This document shows, in pieces, positions 1 to 8,941 of a stretch of DNA of 35,718 nucleotides. Each line of letters opens with the position of its first letter. The stretch's first letter is position 1. The DNA is from an uncultured Ruminococcus sp. Lineage in GTDB: Bacteria; Bacillota; Clostridia; Oscillospirales; Acutalibacteraceae. Where the stretch lies: assembly GCA_902799245.1 (NCBI GenBank), contig CADBZY010000020.1:1-35718 (forward strand), read 5' to 3'. The translations under genes were made by a program, and so were the position numbers. The notes beneath the pieces were generated by a model that had not been told where the DNA came from, searched no databases, and was given only the letters and a program-made list of their open reading frames with translations.

Positions 1-1
1 A

Positions 2-112
2 ATTCTTTGCATATTGCTCAGGCTGCGTGATATTGGATTGCCGTTTTTTCCCTATATTACGGGCTTTTGGCTGATTTTCGGTGTGGGAAGTTTGAGTTTA
101 TTATTTGTATAA
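2..112 (+). CDS. C-terminal fragment of an upstream gene, probably a membrane protein (partial)
   Basis: The second forward frame is open from the window edge to a TAA at 110-112 and encodes about 36 residues. They are strongly hydrophobic (many Leu, Ile, Phe, with Gly and Trp), as expected for a last transmembrane segment. The other two forward frames close earlier. A strong forward-facing terminator follows at 145-183, so a forward transcript does end here. The family cannot be named from so short a piece, and the fragment could be a chance open frame. Confidence 0.4.
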   Translation: MLCILLRLRDIGLPFFPYITGFWLIFGVGSLSLLFV

Positions 113-144
113 TATTTTAAATACATTCGTGATGGGTTATGACT

Positions 145-183
145 AAGCGGGCTGTCGTTACCCTGACAACAGCCCGCTTTTTT
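145..183 (+). terminator. Rho-independent terminator of the upstream gene
   Basis: A perfect 10-bp stem, AGCGGGCTGT (146-155) with ACAGCCCGCT (169-178), is followed by a run of T through 183. The T tract lies only on the + strand side, so it terminates forward transcription entering from outside the window. Confidence 0.85.
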
Positions 184-212
184 GGATTCTATGCGCTTAT
201 TGTAAATGCAGC

Positions 213-2543
213 CTACCTGCTCTCGATTTTGTGCTTTGCCATGTATTCCTCAAAGTCCTTGGCCGAGATGGGTTTGGAATAGAAATACCCCTGAATCAGA
301 TCACATTCGGTGGTTCTGAGAAAATCAACCTGTTCCTGTGTCTCTATGCCCTCGGCGACAACCGTCATATGAAGCGACTTTGCAAGGTCGATAATGTTCT
401 TGACAACGATGTTGGCACGGTTCAGGTCGGTGACGTTGCGGAAGAATTCACCGTCGATTTTCAGCGTGTCAAAGGGCAGTTCCTTCAGCAGATTGAGCGA
501 GGAATAACCCGAGCCGAAATCGTCCATTGATACTGGGAATCCCATGGAACGCAGTTGGCGGATGGTATTGACAAGTACATCCATGTCATCGAAACATGCG
601 CTCTCGGTCAGCTCGATGTCGATGTATTTGTGAGGAACACTGTGTTTGTCGACAATATCGCATATCTCCTGCGCCAGATTCGGGTTGCTGAGCTGCACGC
701 GGGAGACGTTGACCGAAACAGGCACGGTCTTGTAGCCCTTGCGCAGACGGTTGCGCTGGAAGATACAAAGCTGCTCTAAAATATAATTGTCCACCGGCCC
801 CACGAAGCCGTTTTTCTCAAACAGCGGAATGAATTTGCCGGGAGAGATGAAGCCCTTTTCCGGGCTGATCCAGCGCACCAGAGCCTCCGCTCCGCCGAGC
901 GCGCCGTCGATGACACAGTGCTTCGGCTGAATGAAGAGCTTGAATTCGTCCTTTTCCAGCGCTGAATGCATCAACTTTTCAAGCTCGTGTTCCTCTGTCA
1001 TCTGAGCGCGTATCTTTTCGTCAAAATAGGTGACTGTATTGACATTTGCGTCCACGACGGTCTGTTCCGCAATGCTTGCCATATCGACCGCGTGAAGAAT
1101 GTCCCTGTCATTTTCATCCAGGAGATATACGCCAACCGAGAGCGAAACATTCTCGCTGTTGCGGCCTTCCTTGACACGATCAAACAGATCGTTGATCCGC
1201 TTGTCAAGGTCTTCGGTCGAGGAATAATTCCACAGGGCTACAAAAATATCGCTTCCCCGGCGCGCGGCCATTTCGCGGGAAGAACACATTCTCTCAAGCG
1301 TTTCACCTATGTAACGCAGCAGACGGTTGCCTGCCTTCTGACCGTAATAATCGTTGTAGATGGTAAATCTGTTTATCCCGATGCAAAGAACGGCGTGCTT
1401 GCTTTTCCACCAGCTTTTTCTGTTCAGCCTGCCATTGCAGACCGCAACGAATTTCTGCCAGTTTGCCCGGCCTGTAATCTCGTCTTTGTAAGCAAGAGAC
1501 GTAATCCGCTTGGCGTTTTTCCACTGTATCACAAGCAGAAGAATCATGACGGCGAAAACCGCGGCCACTATGCCAAGAAGCAGCACACGGCTAAGAATCA
1601 TAAAGGACACCGCGCTTGCAGACAGCCCGACAGAACGCACATAATAGAGCGTCCAGCCGTTCACGCTGAGCTGTTTTTTGATAATTATACTGCTTGCATT
1701 ATCCTTCACGCTGCCGCTTAACAAACTGAAAAAGCCGCGTGAACTCGTGAGGTCGCAGGCGTAGTAATCAGTAGAAACAGAAATTACCTTCTTGGCGTTC
1801 TCGCCGTCGCCGGACAGTTCCACATTGCGTGTCGCGATCTTGCGGTAGGCGGGATCAGAACCGTCGGCAAATCTGCTGCCCTTTACCGAATCGTAAAAGC
1901 TGCCGCCCGTCGTGCGAACAGAGGTCATGACCGGATTCCCGGAACGGTCTAAGACATACATGCCGGACGCCGGATTGAGAGCGTAGTCGGTGAAGTCGGC
2001 GACATTCAGTTCCGCCGGGGCAAAGCCCAGAAGCACCGCGGCAACACCGTCGCCGCCTGTGATTGGCGCGTAATATACAACGGCTTCTCCGCCGTCGTCG
2101 AGCACACCGCCCTGCACCATCTCGGAAATACCGGATGCGCCGGCAAGCGCATTATCGAAAAATCCGATGCCGCTCACGGCATAAGTATTGCCTTCGTGAT
2201 CGTATGCCTTGCCGGCGGTGTCGGCAATAAGAACCTTACCGAAACCGCCGGAACCGGCTATTTTTTTCAGCTTCTTGCCATTTTTTTCCAGCAGCTTATC
2301 AAAATTTTTTTCCTTACCTGACAGGGAGGCTGCTGCTTCGGCAATATAAGCCGATTTGGCATCTATTTCCTTCTGAACATTGGCGGCGGCCTGCTGCATC
2401 GAGGCTTTGTTCTCGTCAATTCTTTCCTGCGTCATGCTCTCGTCCGCCGCATCAACCAGAATAACGCTAAGAATGATGATCACCACCCAAAGCACAGCGC
2501 TCACGGCCACTATCAGTGGAAGTCTGTTTTTCTGAGCTTTCAA
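213..2543 (-). CDS. Membrane-bound c-di-GMP phosphodiesterase with degenerate GGDEF and intact EAL domain
   Basis: A 776-residue signalling protein. A membrane segment at about residues 8-30 is followed by an extracytoplasmic sensor region (31-305, Cache-like in size), a second membrane segment (about 311-340), a GGDEF domain (about 345-510) and an EAL domain (about 525-770). The GGDEF signature reads RGSDIF near residue 430, so diguanylate cyclase activity is unlikely and the domain may only bind GTP. The EAL domain keeps the expected residues: EALVRW, NVSR, ELTES, DDFGSGYSS, LKIDG and AEGIET. It should therefore hydrolyse c-di-GMP in response to an external cue. I place the start at a TTG (2543) with GGGAG seven bases upstream. 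The open frame continues to another TTG at 2603, but that lies at the predicted transcription start of the TATAAT box at 2609-2614. Confidence 0.9.
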   Translation of the reverse strand: MKAQKNRLPLIVAVSAVLWVVIIILSVILVDAADESMTQERIDENKASMQQAAANVQKEIDAKSAYIAEAAASLSGKEKNFDKLLEKNGKKLKKIAGSGGFGKVLIADTAGKAYDHEGNTYAVSGIGFFDNALAGASGISEMVQGGVLDDGGEAVVYYAPITGGDGVAAVLLGFAPAELNVADFTDYALNPASGMYVLDRSGNPVMTSVRTTGGSFYDSVKGSRFADGSDPAYRKIATRNVELSGDGENAKKVISVSTDYYACDLTSSRGFFSLLSGSVKDNASSIIIKKQLSVNGWTLYYVRSVGLSASAVSFMILSRVLLLGIVAAVFAVMILLLVIQWKNAKRITSLAYKDEITGRANWQKFVAVCNGRLNRKSWWKSKHAVLCIGINRFTIYNDYYGQKAGNRLLRYIGETLERMCSSREMAARRGSDIFVALWNYSSTEDLDKRINDLFDRVKEGRNSENVSLSVGVYLLDENDRDILHAVDMASIAEQTVVDANVNTVTYFDEKIRAQMTEEHELEKLMHSALEKDEFKLFIQPKHCVIDGALGGAEALVRWISPEKGFISPGKFIPLFEKNGFVGPVDNYILEQLCIFQRNRLRKGYKTVPVSVNVSRVQLSNPNLAQEICDIVDKHSVPHKYIDIELTESACFDDMDVLVNTIRQLRSMGFPVSMDDFGSGYSSLNLLKELPFDTLKIDGEFFRNVTDLNRANIVVKNIIDLAKSLHMTVVAEGIETQEQVDFLRTTECDLIQGYFYSKPISAKDFEEYMAKHKIESR

Positions 2544-2608
2544 ATATGTCACTCCCGACCTAACATTTTCTATTATCATATCATAAATTGCCGCTGATTT
2601 CAATACAA

Positions 2609-2614
2609 ATTATA
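2609..2614 (-). promoter_or_regulatory. Probable -10 box for the EAL protein
   Basis: A perfect TATAAT on the minus strand, 66 nt upstream of the chosen TTG start. No convincing -35 hexamer is visible at 16-19 nt, so this is a tentative site. Confidence 0.35.
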
Positions 2615-2745
2615 CAGTTTTTGCATTTTCACACAGCGAATACTATTGTATTTATGAAAATTATTCTTTTACAGGCGTATCGCCGAGGCAGTTTTTGGCA
2701 TAGTATAAATTATCAAGGGGCAAGTTTGAAAGGAGTTGGTCATAT

Positions 2746-3084
2746 ATGAGATACATTCTGTTGACATTGGGATTCATTCTACTGGTATCCGCCGTCGTGA
2801 CGATTGCAAAAGCTGTACTGCCTTCTGGCAAGACACAAGACAGCGCGTTCGTGGTGCTGCCCGTTTCGGGGCATGTGGAGGACATAGAGCTTCGTGTAAG
2901 GGAGCTGGTTCGCGGAAGCAGAGGACTGCGCGGCGCGGCAATCATTCTCGCCGACTTCGGCGCGGACGGAGAAACGGCCGAGATCTGCCGCAGGCTGTGC
3001 CGGGAATTTGATACAGTCAGATGGATTGCAGGAACTGCGCTGGAGAAAACGATTATCGAACACACGCCTACAGAGGAACTGTGA
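2746..3084 (+). CDS. Small single-pass membrane protein of unknown function
   Basis: A 112-residue protein with GAAAGGAG upstream of its ATG. Residues 1-24 form one hydrophobic segment that could be an anchor or uncleaved signal. The rest is a soluble domain of about 85 residues with alternating hydrophobic strands and charged helices, for example VVLPVSGHVEDIELRV and RGAAIILADFGADGET, suggesting a small alpha/beta fold. No family motif is recognised. The gene lies between a c-di-GMP phosphodiesterase on the other strand and the recD2 promoter, with a 57-nt gap before that promoter, so it is probably its own unit. The coding call rests on the ribosome binding site, length and composition. Confidence 0.7.
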   Translation: MRYILLTLGFILLVSAVVTIAKAVLPSGKTQDSAFVVLPVSGHVEDIELRVRELVRGSRGLRGAAIILADFGADGETAEICRRLCREFDTVRWIAGTALEKTIIEHTPTEEL

Positions 3085-3141
3085 ATTATGCGAAATAAGC
3101 AAGGATTGGCATTACAGGGGAAAAGATTTTAAAAAACCCTA

Positions 3142-3170
3142 TTGGCATTTTGAGGAAAGTATGATAGAAT
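3142..3170 (+). promoter_or_regulatory. Sigma-A promoter of recD2-comF
   Basis: TTGGCA (3142-3147), a 17-nt spacer and TAGAAT (3165-3170). The predicted start of transcription, near 3177, excludes the upstream ATG at 3181 as the main start codon and supports the ATG at 3229. Confidence 0.65.
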
Positions 3171-3228
3171 AAAAAGATAAATGAAGAAGTATCGTTCATA
3201 TGCTTTGCGCTTGGGGGAGGTGACGCAG

Positions 3229-5445
3229 ATGCCTGACAAAGAAAAACTTGACGAGATCACCGGCACGGTGGAGGATATTTCCTTCCGCAACGAGCAGAGC
3301 GGATTCACGGTGCTGGAACTGGATGTGGAGGACGATCTTGTCATCGCCGTCGGCGTGCTGCCGCCGATCAATTCCGGCGAAGAAGTGCATATGTACGGGC
3401 ACTGGACCACTCACCCGAAATTCGGCAGGCAGTTTGCCGCCGAGAGCTGCGAGAGCAAAATGCCCTCCGGCGCGTCGGCCATCCTGCGTTACCTTTCATC
3501 GGGAGCCGTCAAGGGAATCGGTCCTTCCACCGCTACCAAAATTGTCGAGGCGTTCGGCGACCGTACGCTGGAAATAATAGAAAACCAGCCCCATCGCCTT
3601 GCCGAGATTCGCGGCATCTCCAAAGCCAAAGCCGATCAGATCTCCGAGGACTTCCGCTCTCACTTCGGACTGCGGGAGGCAATGGCCTTCCTTGGGCAAT
3701 ACCACATTACTCCCAATCAGGCGCTTGCCGTCTGGAAGCGGTTCGGTGTTGGCTGCATTGAACTGATCAAGGACGACCCCTATGTGCTCTGCGCCGACGG
3801 GCTGAATATCGGCTTCGAGCGCGTGGACGCCATCGCCATGAGCATGGAAAAATCTCCCGACAGCGGCCGGCGCATTGTCGCGGGTCTGAATTACGTGCTG
3901 ACCCACAATTTAGGCAACGGTCACACCTGCCTTCCCAAGGAGAAGCTGCTCGACGTCGCTTCCTCCCTGCTGGAAATAGACCGGCAAGCCGTCGAGGAGC
4001 AGCTGGAAGAGGCGCTGGACGACAGCGAATTCATGCAGGACGAAATCAACGACACTGCTTTTATCTTCCTTCCGTATATATACGAAGCGGAGCTTTACTG
4101 CGCGGGGAGAATCGCCACCATGGCGATGTGTCCCGCCGAACCGATCAAGAATTACGCCCGTCAGATGCTGCTGATCGAGGGAATGACGGGGCTTTCCTAT
4201 GACGAGCACCAGACCGAAGCCATCGACGCGGCCATGAACAAGGGATTGCTCGTTCTGACCGGAGGCCCCGGCACAGGCAAGACCACTACCCTCAACGCCA
4301 TCATCCAGCTGCTCGAAATCTACGGGCACAAGGTGGCCATCGCCGCACCCACGGGGCGTGCCGCCAAGCGGATAACCGAAATTACCGGACACGAAGCAAA
4401 GACCATTCACCGCCTGCTGGAAGTGGAATGGGGCGAGAACGACACACAATCCTTCGCCCGAAACGACAAGAATCCTCTCGATTGCGATGCGCTGATTGTG
4501 GACGAGCTTTCCATGACCGACATTCTGCTCTTTCAAAGCCTGCTGCGGGCGGTGAAATTCGGCTGTCGGCTTGTGCTTGTGGGGGACAGCGACCAGCTTC
4601 CCAGCGTCGGCGCGGGAAATGTGCTCGGGGATCTGATCAAGTCCGGGCGTGTGCCGGTCGTCGCGCTGACCGAGGTGTTCCGTCAGGCGCAGAAGAGCGC
4701 CATCATTATGAACGCCCATCGCATTGTGAACGGAGAAATGCCGCGTCTTGATTTGCTCGACAACGATTTTTTCTTTCTTCCCATACGTGAGCGGGAGAAG
4801 ATCACCCAGATGATCAGCGACCTGTGCTTCACCCGGTTGCCTGACGCATACGGATTCAACCCCCTGAAGGACATTCAGGTGCTTTGCCCGGGGCGCAAGG
4901 GGGAACTTGGCACGATCGAGCTGAACAGGATATTGCAGCAGCGGTTCAACCCGCAGCACCAGAAGCGGCCGGAAATCAAGCTCAACGGCGTGACATTCCG
5001 CCAGGGCGACAAAATCATGCAGGTTAAAAACAATTACAATGTGGAGTGGACCAAGGACGACGGCTCCGAGGGCACGGGGATATTCAACGGCGACGTGGGA
5101 ATGCTGGAGGAAATCGACAAGCTGCACGGATTTCTCAAGGTGCGGTTTGACGACCGCACGGCAACCTATTCCATCGACAACGCGGACGAGCTGGAGCACG
5201 CCTACGCCATCACGGTACATAAGAGCCAGGGCAGCGAATTTCCCGCCGTGATCATTCCGATGTACCCCATGGCGCCGCAGCTCTGCTACCGCAATCTGTT
5301 ATATACAGCCGTCACGCGCGCGCGTTCCATACTGATCATGGTGGGACACAAGCAGATCGCCTACCAGATGGTGCGCAATCAGAAAAAGACGCTGCGCTAT
5401 TCCGCGCTGGATGTATTTCTAAAACGGGACGTACAGACAGGATAA
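3229..5445 (+). CDS. recD2: RecD2-type ATP-dependent DNA helicase (SF1B)
   Basis: A 738-residue 5'-3' DNA helicase of the RecD2/RecD-like family, which works in DNA repair and replication-fork maintenance without RecBC. The N-terminal region (1-90) is an OB-like domain and residues 90-230 contain helix-hairpin-helix repeats (for example RGISKAKADQI). The Walker A motif GGPGTGKTTT lies near residue 345, Walker B is VDELSM near 470, and the late motif VHKSQGSEF marks the UvrD-like C-terminal domain. The length fits the family. The start at 3229 has GGGGGAGG nine bases upstream; the in-frame ATG at 3181 lies at the predicted transcription start and has no ribosome binding site. A comF-like gene follows after 29 nt, so the two are probably cotranscribed. 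Confidence 0.95.
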   Translation: MPDKEKLDEITGTVEDISFRNEQSGFTVLELDVEDDLVIAVGVLPPINSGEEVHMYGHWTTHPKFGRQFAAESCESKMPSGASAILRYLSSGAVKGIGPSTATKIVEAFGDRTLEIIENQPHRLAEIRGISKAKADQISEDFRSHFGLREAMAFLGQYHITPNQALAVWKRFGVGCIELIKDDPYVLCADGLNIGFERVDAIAMSMEKSPDSGRRIVAGLNYVLTHNLGNGHTCLPKEKLLDVASSLLEIDRQAVEEQLEEALDDSEFMQDEINDTAFIFLPYIYEAELYCAGRIATMAMCPAEPIKNYARQMLLIEGMTGLSYDEHQTEAIDAAMNKGLLVLTGGPGTGKTTTLNAIIQLLEIYGHKVAIAAPTGRAAKRITEITGHEAKTIHRLLEVEWGENDTQSFARNDKNPLDCDALIVDELSMTDILLFQSLLRAVKFGCRLVLVGDSDQLPSVGAGNVLGDLIKSGRVPVVALTEVFRQAQKSAIIMNAHRIVNGEMPRLDLLDNDFFFLPIREREKITQMISDLCFTRLPDAYGFNPLKDIQVLCPGRKGELGTIELNRILQQRFNPQHQKRPEIKLNGVTFRQGDKIMQVKNNYNVEWTKDDGSEGTGIFNGDVGMLEEIDKLHGFLKVRFDDRTATYSIDNADELEHAYAITVHKSQGSEFPAVIIPMYPMAPQLCYRNLLYTAVTRARSILIMVGHKQIAYQMVRNQKKTLRYSALDVFLKRDVQTG

Positions 5446-5474
5446 ATTCAAAATAGTAAGAAGGCTCAGATAAT

Positions 5475-6230
5475 ATGGGAATGCTTGACAGAATAAAAGA
5501 AAAAGTTGCGGATACAGTCTATCCGAGAAGGTGTCCGCTTTGCGGCGCTGTCATCAACAGCAACGAACGCATTTGCAGCCGCTGCTCGAAGGATATAGAA
5601 TTCATTCGACGCCCGATCTGCCGAATTTGCGGCAGACCGCTCTACAGCTGCCATTGCCGCAAGGGAGATTATGTATTTGTCCGGAATGTTTCGCCGTTGG
5701 TCTACACGAAATCCGCCAAAAAAGGCATTCACCGGATGAAGTTCAACAATTCGCCCTATTCCTGCACCTACTTCGGCAAGCTGATGGCCAATGTCGTGCG
5801 TTCGGAATATCTGGACTGCGGTGTTCGCTTTGATTGCGTAATTGGTGTGCCTATGTTCCGGGAAGACTTTCTCACACGAGGTTACAACCAGGCGGTACTT
5901 CTTGCCAAAACCGTATCCGAAGACCTGGAGCTTCCTCTGCTGAGCAAGGTTTTGATAAAAAATCAGAAAACCCGTCCCCAGCACACCCTTTCATTCATCG
6001 ATCGCAGGCACAATATTGAGGGCGTGTTCCGTGTGGTGGCTCCCGAACTGATTCGCGGCAAGACGGTGCTGCTCTGTGACGACGTTACCACTTCCGGCAA
6101 CACCCTAAATGAATGTTCCCTGACCCTTCTTGAAGCAGGCGCCAGGGCGGTATACTGTGTCACCGCAACAGTGGCTGTCATGTCGGAAATGCCGGCCATC
6201 AAGGCGGCGGCTTTCGGAACGGGCTGGTAA
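5475..6230 (+). CDS. comF: ComF-family phosphoribosyltransferase-like protein
   Basis: A 251-residue protein with the ComF layout. An N-terminal double zinc finger (CPLC...CSRC near residues 19-37, then CRICGRPLYSCHC near 47-59) precedes a type I phosphoribosyltransferase domain whose PRPP loop reads VLLCDDVTTSGNT near 197-209. Family members are needed for natural transformation in several bacteria, where ComFC cooperates with the ComFA helicase; no comFA is seen here. AGAAGG lies about ten bases before the ATG. The gene follows recD2 closely, so the pair forms a DNA-processing operon. The symbol is given by family only, and competence is not implied. Confidence 0.88.
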   Translation: MGMLDRIKEKVADTVYPRRCPLCGAVINSNERICSRCSKDIEFIRRPICRICGRPLYSCHCRKGDYVFVRNVSPLVYTKSAKKGIHRMKFNNSPYSCTYFGKLMANVVRSEYLDCGVRFDCVIGVPMFREDFLTRGYNQAVLLAKTVSEDLELPLLSKVLIKNQKTRPQHTLSFIDRRHNIEGVFRVVAPELIRGKTVLLCDDVTTSGNTLNECSLTLLEAGARAVYCVTATVAVMSEMPAIKAAAFGTGW

Positions 6231-6334
6231 TACAGAACCACCGAATCGTTTTTTCGACATGTTCTAATGCTATTCCTATAGAATATTCTTCAATTGCCCC
6301 TCAAAATTTTACATAATTTTTACGCATTAAATTA

Positions 6335-6363
6335 TTGCAAGGGGCTTAAGTTTCTGTTATAAT
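6335..6363 (+). promoter_or_regulatory. Sigma-A promoter of glyA
   Basis: TTGCAA (6335-6340), a 17-nt spacer and a consensus TATAAT (6358-6363). It places the transcription start near 6370, about 40 nt before the chosen ATG. Confidence 0.85.
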
Positions 6364-6410
6364 ATGATAGTTATTTTTTGCTCTTACCATTTGAAAGGAA
6401 GTTGAAGCCA

Positions 6411-7664
6411 ATGTACGCAGATATGATCGATTCCATCGGATTCCTTAAAGCATATGACAGCGAGGTTGCCGCCGCTATGGGCGACGAACTGGCCAGACAG
6501 AGAAGGAATCTCGAGTTGATTGCGTCCGAAAACCTTGTTTCTCCCGCCGTTCTGGCGGCAATGGGCAGCGTGCTCACCAACAAATACGCGGAGGGTTATC
6601 CCGGCAAGCGCTATTACGGCGGATGCCAGTGCGTTGACGTGGTGGAGGATATTGCGCGCAAGAGAGCCTGTGAACTTTTCGGCGCGGAGCACGCCAATGT
6701 GCAGCCTCATTCCGGCGCACAGGCAAACACTGCCGTTTACTTCGCACTTCTGCAGCCGGGCGACACTGTAATGGGTATGAACCTCGCAGAAGGCGGTCAT
6801 CTCACCCACGGTTCCCCTGTCAACATGTCCGGCAAGTTCTATAATTTCGTTCCTTACGGCGTTGACGGCGAGACCGGCAGAATCGATTACGACAAGGTCT
6901 ATGAAATTGCCATGCAGGTCAAGCCCAAGATGATCGTCGCGGGCGCAAGCGCTTATCCGAGAGCGATCGATTTTGCTAAGTTCAGCGAGATCGCCAAGGC
7001 TGTCGGCGCTTACCTGATGGTCGATATGGCGCACATCGCGGGACTTGTCGCCGCCGGCGTTCATCAGAATCCCGTGGAGTATGCCGACATCGTCACCACC
7101 ACCACTCACAAGACCCTGCGCGGTCCCAGAGGCGGCATGATCCTCTGCCGCGAGGAGTACGCCAAGGCAATCGACAAGGCGATATTCCCCGGCACACAGG
7201 GCGGTCCTCTCATGCACACCATCGCCGGAAAGGCTGTCTGTTTCGGTGAAGCTTTGAAGCCTGAATTCAAGGCATACGGCAAGCAGATCGTCGCCAACGC
7301 CGCGGCAATGGCTGCGGAATTCGACGCGCGCGGCATCAAGATGGTTTCCGGCGGCACCGACAACCACCTCATTCTGCTTGACCTGAGAGACACAGGCATC
7401 ACCGGCAAGGAACTCGAGCGCCGTCTGGACGATGTTTACATCACCGCCAACAAGAACACCATTCCCAACGAGCCGCTCAGCCCGTTTGTGACCAGCGGCG
7501 TGCGTCTCGGCACTCCCGCCGTCACTACCAGAGGTCTTGTGGAGAAGGATATGAAGAAGATCGCCGAGTACATCTCTCTCGCTATTACCGATTTCGATAA
7601 CAGCGCCGACGCTATCCGCGCAGGCGTTAACAAGCTGCTGGAAGCTTATCCGCTGTATCAGTAA
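6411..7664 (+). CDS. glyA: Serine hydroxymethyltransferase
   Basis: A 417-residue cytosolic PLP enzyme that interconverts serine and glycine with tetrahydrofolate, supplying one-carbon units. Hallmarks are [16 protein letters not shown] near the N-terminus, the [11 protein letters not shown] substrate loop, [10 protein letters not shown], and the [14 protein letters not shown] motif whose lysine 234 should hold PLP. Length and motif order match bacterial GlyA. The ATG at 6411 has GAAAGGAAG upstream, whereas the open frame reaches a TTG at 6378 that lies too close to the promoter. It has its own promoter and is followed by a strong terminator, so it is monocistronic. Confidence 0.98.
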   Translation: MYADMIDSIGFLKAYDSEVAAAMGDELARQRRNLELIASENLVSPAVLAAMGSVLTNKYAEGYPGKRYYGGCQCVDVVEDIARKRACELFGAEHANVQPHSGAQANTAVYFALLQPGDTVMGMNLAEGGHLTHGSPVNMSGKFYNFVPYGVDGETGRIDYDKVYEIAMQVKPKMIVAGASAYPRAIDFAKFSEIAKAVGAYLMVDMAHIAGLVAAGVHQNPVEYADIVTTTTHKTLRGPRGGMILCREEYAKAIDKAIFPGTQGGPLMHTIAGKAVCFGEALKPEFKAYGKQIVANAAAMAAEFDARGIKMVSGGTDNHLILLDLRDTGITGKELERRLDDVYITANKNTIPNEPLSPFVTSGVRLGTPAVTTRGLVEKDMKKIAEYISLAITDFDNSADAIRAGVNKLLEAYPLYQ

Positions 7665-7692
7665 TATTTCTTCCGTTATTCAATAAAATAGC

Positions 7693-7740
7693 TTCCCCCG
7701 TTTACTCAATCAACTTGGGTAAACGGGGGAATTTGTATTT
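7693..7740 (+). terminator. Terminator of glyA, at the convergent junction
   Basis: A 13-bp stem, TTCCCCCGTTTAC (7693-7705) with GTAAACGGGGGAA (7719-7731), followed by TTTGTATTT. On the other strand the stem is followed by GCTATTTTATT, so it may also help end the convergent aldolase transcript. Confidence 0.85.
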
Positions 7741-7761
7741 CATGAATATTTTTATGAAAAA

Positions 7762-8736
7762 TCAGTCTCTGTCGAGAAGCTCCTGATAGAAGTCGGCGTA
7801 ATTGGTCTTTTTATCGCGTATGAATTCTATCGCGGAGGAAGGGTGTCTGTTCAGTCTCCCGGTGAGAAGATAGGGTACATCATACCCCCAGACCACGCCG
7901 GAGGCTTTCAGGGGAAGAATGTACTGTTCGATGAAAGTGAGAATGGGAGATATATTGAACTTCGGGTTCTTGAAGAAGCCGAGCAGCAGCTCCATTGCGC
8001 AGTTGCCCGCGCCGCGTCCCATGCTGCTGACGGTCGCGTCGAGGTAGCTTGCGCCGATGGACATGGATTCAATGGTATTGGCAAAAGCAAGCTGCTGGTT
8101 GTTGTGGGCGTGAATGCCAAGGAATTTTCCCGCTTTTTCGGTGTAGGAAAGGTATTTTTCTGTCAGTCTGGCGATCTGTTCGGGATAGAGGGATCCGTAG
8201 CTGTCCACAAGGTACAGTCCGTCGGCATTGCTTTGGCAGATCATATCCAGTGCGCCGTCAATGTCAAAAATGCTGGCGTTGGAGATAGCCATAATGTTGA
8301 CGGTGGTTTCATAGCCAAGCGCATGGCAGTATTCCACGATTTCCAGCGCGGCGGGAATGGTATTGATGTAGGTCGCCACGCGCACCATGTCTATGACGCT
8401 CTCGGAACGCGGCTTGATGTCGCGGCGGAAATCGGTTCTTCCCACGTCGGCCATGACGGAAATTTTCAGGTCGGTGTTGTTCTCGCCGACAATGGCGCGG
8501 ATGTCCTCGTCGTCACAGAATTTCCACTTGCCGAACTTGTCCGGGGAAAAGATGTCTTTCGATGCTTTGTAGCCGAATTCCATGTAGTCCACGCCGGCCT
8601 TGACATTGGCCAGGTAGAGCGCGCGCACAAATTCATCGTCAAAATAGAAATTGTTGACCAGACCGCCATCGCGAATCGTCGCGTCCAGCACCTTGACGTC
8701 GGGTCTGTAGGAGACGATATTGCCTCTTCTGTTCAT
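7762..8736 (-). CDS. HMGL-like aldolase (DRE-TIM metallolyase family)
   Basis: A 324-residue protein of the pyruvate carboxyltransferase/HMGL-like TIM-barrel family. The N-terminal motif DATIRDGG (near residue 18) supplies the catalytic Arg-Asp and a metal ligand, and HAHNN (near 208) supplies the two histidine ligands. The chain is shorter than isopropylmalate or citramalate synthases and lacks their C-terminal regulatory domain. It is closer in size to 4-hydroxy-2-oxovalerate aldolases, but the substrate cannot be read from sequence. The likely start is the ATG at 8736, eleven bases after AGGA; an ATG at 8745 sits only two bases from that site. It has its own promoter with an inverted repeat around the -10 box. 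No partner dehydrogenase is adjacent. Confidence 0.85.
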   Translation of the reverse strand: MNRRGNIVSYRPDVKVLDATIRDGGLVNNFYFDDEFVRALYLANVKAGVDYMEFGYKASKDIFSPDKFGKWKFCDDEDIRAIVGENNTDLKISVMADVGRTDFRRDIKPRSESVIDMVRVATYINTIPAALEIVEYCHALGYETTVNIMAISNASIFDIDGALDMICQSNADGLYLVDSYGSLYPEQIARLTEKYLSYTEKAGKFLGIHAHNNQQLAFANTIESMSIGASYLDATVSSMGRGAGNCAMELLLGFFKNPKFNISPILTFIEQYILPLKASGVVWGYDVPYLLTGRLNRHPSSAIEFIRDKKTNYADFYQELLDRD

Positions 8737-8777
8737 TTTTAACATGTTCCTCTCATAAATAAATAGGTTGCTCTGTT

Positions 8778-8812
8778 GCAAACACTTGCCAAACATTATA
8801 GCATGTGTTTGC
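8778..8812. promoter_or_regulatory. Operator-like inverted repeat around the aldolase -10 box
   Basis: GCAAACAC (8778-8785) and GTGTTTGC (8805-8812) are perfect 8-bp inverted arms, 19 bp apart, that bracket the TATAAT box. A related half-site, GCCAAACA, follows directly (8788-8795). The placement is what a repressor operator would show; no regulator gene is adjacent. Confidence 0.5.
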
Positions 8813-8823
8813 CGCATTTGCAA
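8795..8823 (-). promoter_or_regulatory. Sigma-A promoter of the aldolase gene
   Basis: On the minus strand TTGCAA (8823-8818), a 17-nt spacer and TATAAT (8800-8795). Confidence 0.8.
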
Positions 8824-8867
8824 TATTTTTTGTCATATTTATCAATTTTCATATTTTTCATATTTTC

Positions 8868-8909
8868 AATAAAAATGCCCCGGAAACTCAATCAGAATTA
8901 CCGAGGCAT
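8868..8909 (-). terminator. Terminator of the acyltransferase gene
   Basis: A 9-bp stem with one G-T pair, ATGCCCCGG (8875-8883) with CCGAGGCAT (8901-8909), followed on the minus strand by TTTTT (8874-8870). It lies just downstream of the acyltransferase stop. Confidence 0.75.
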
Positions 8910-8941
8910 ATTATTATGCGCATATGCGCAATGATTGGAAA

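Noticed and set aside
3910-5220. Long minus-strand open frame (436 codons) opposite recD2
   Set aside because: It is the mirror of a well-supported helicase gene with all motifs. GC-rich third positions often keep the opposite strand open, and it has no ribosome binding site or recognisable product.
6384-7367. Minus-strand open frame of 327 codons opposite glyA
   Set aside because: glyA is certain from its motifs. The reverse frame is rich in Val, Gly and His, as expected for a shadow.
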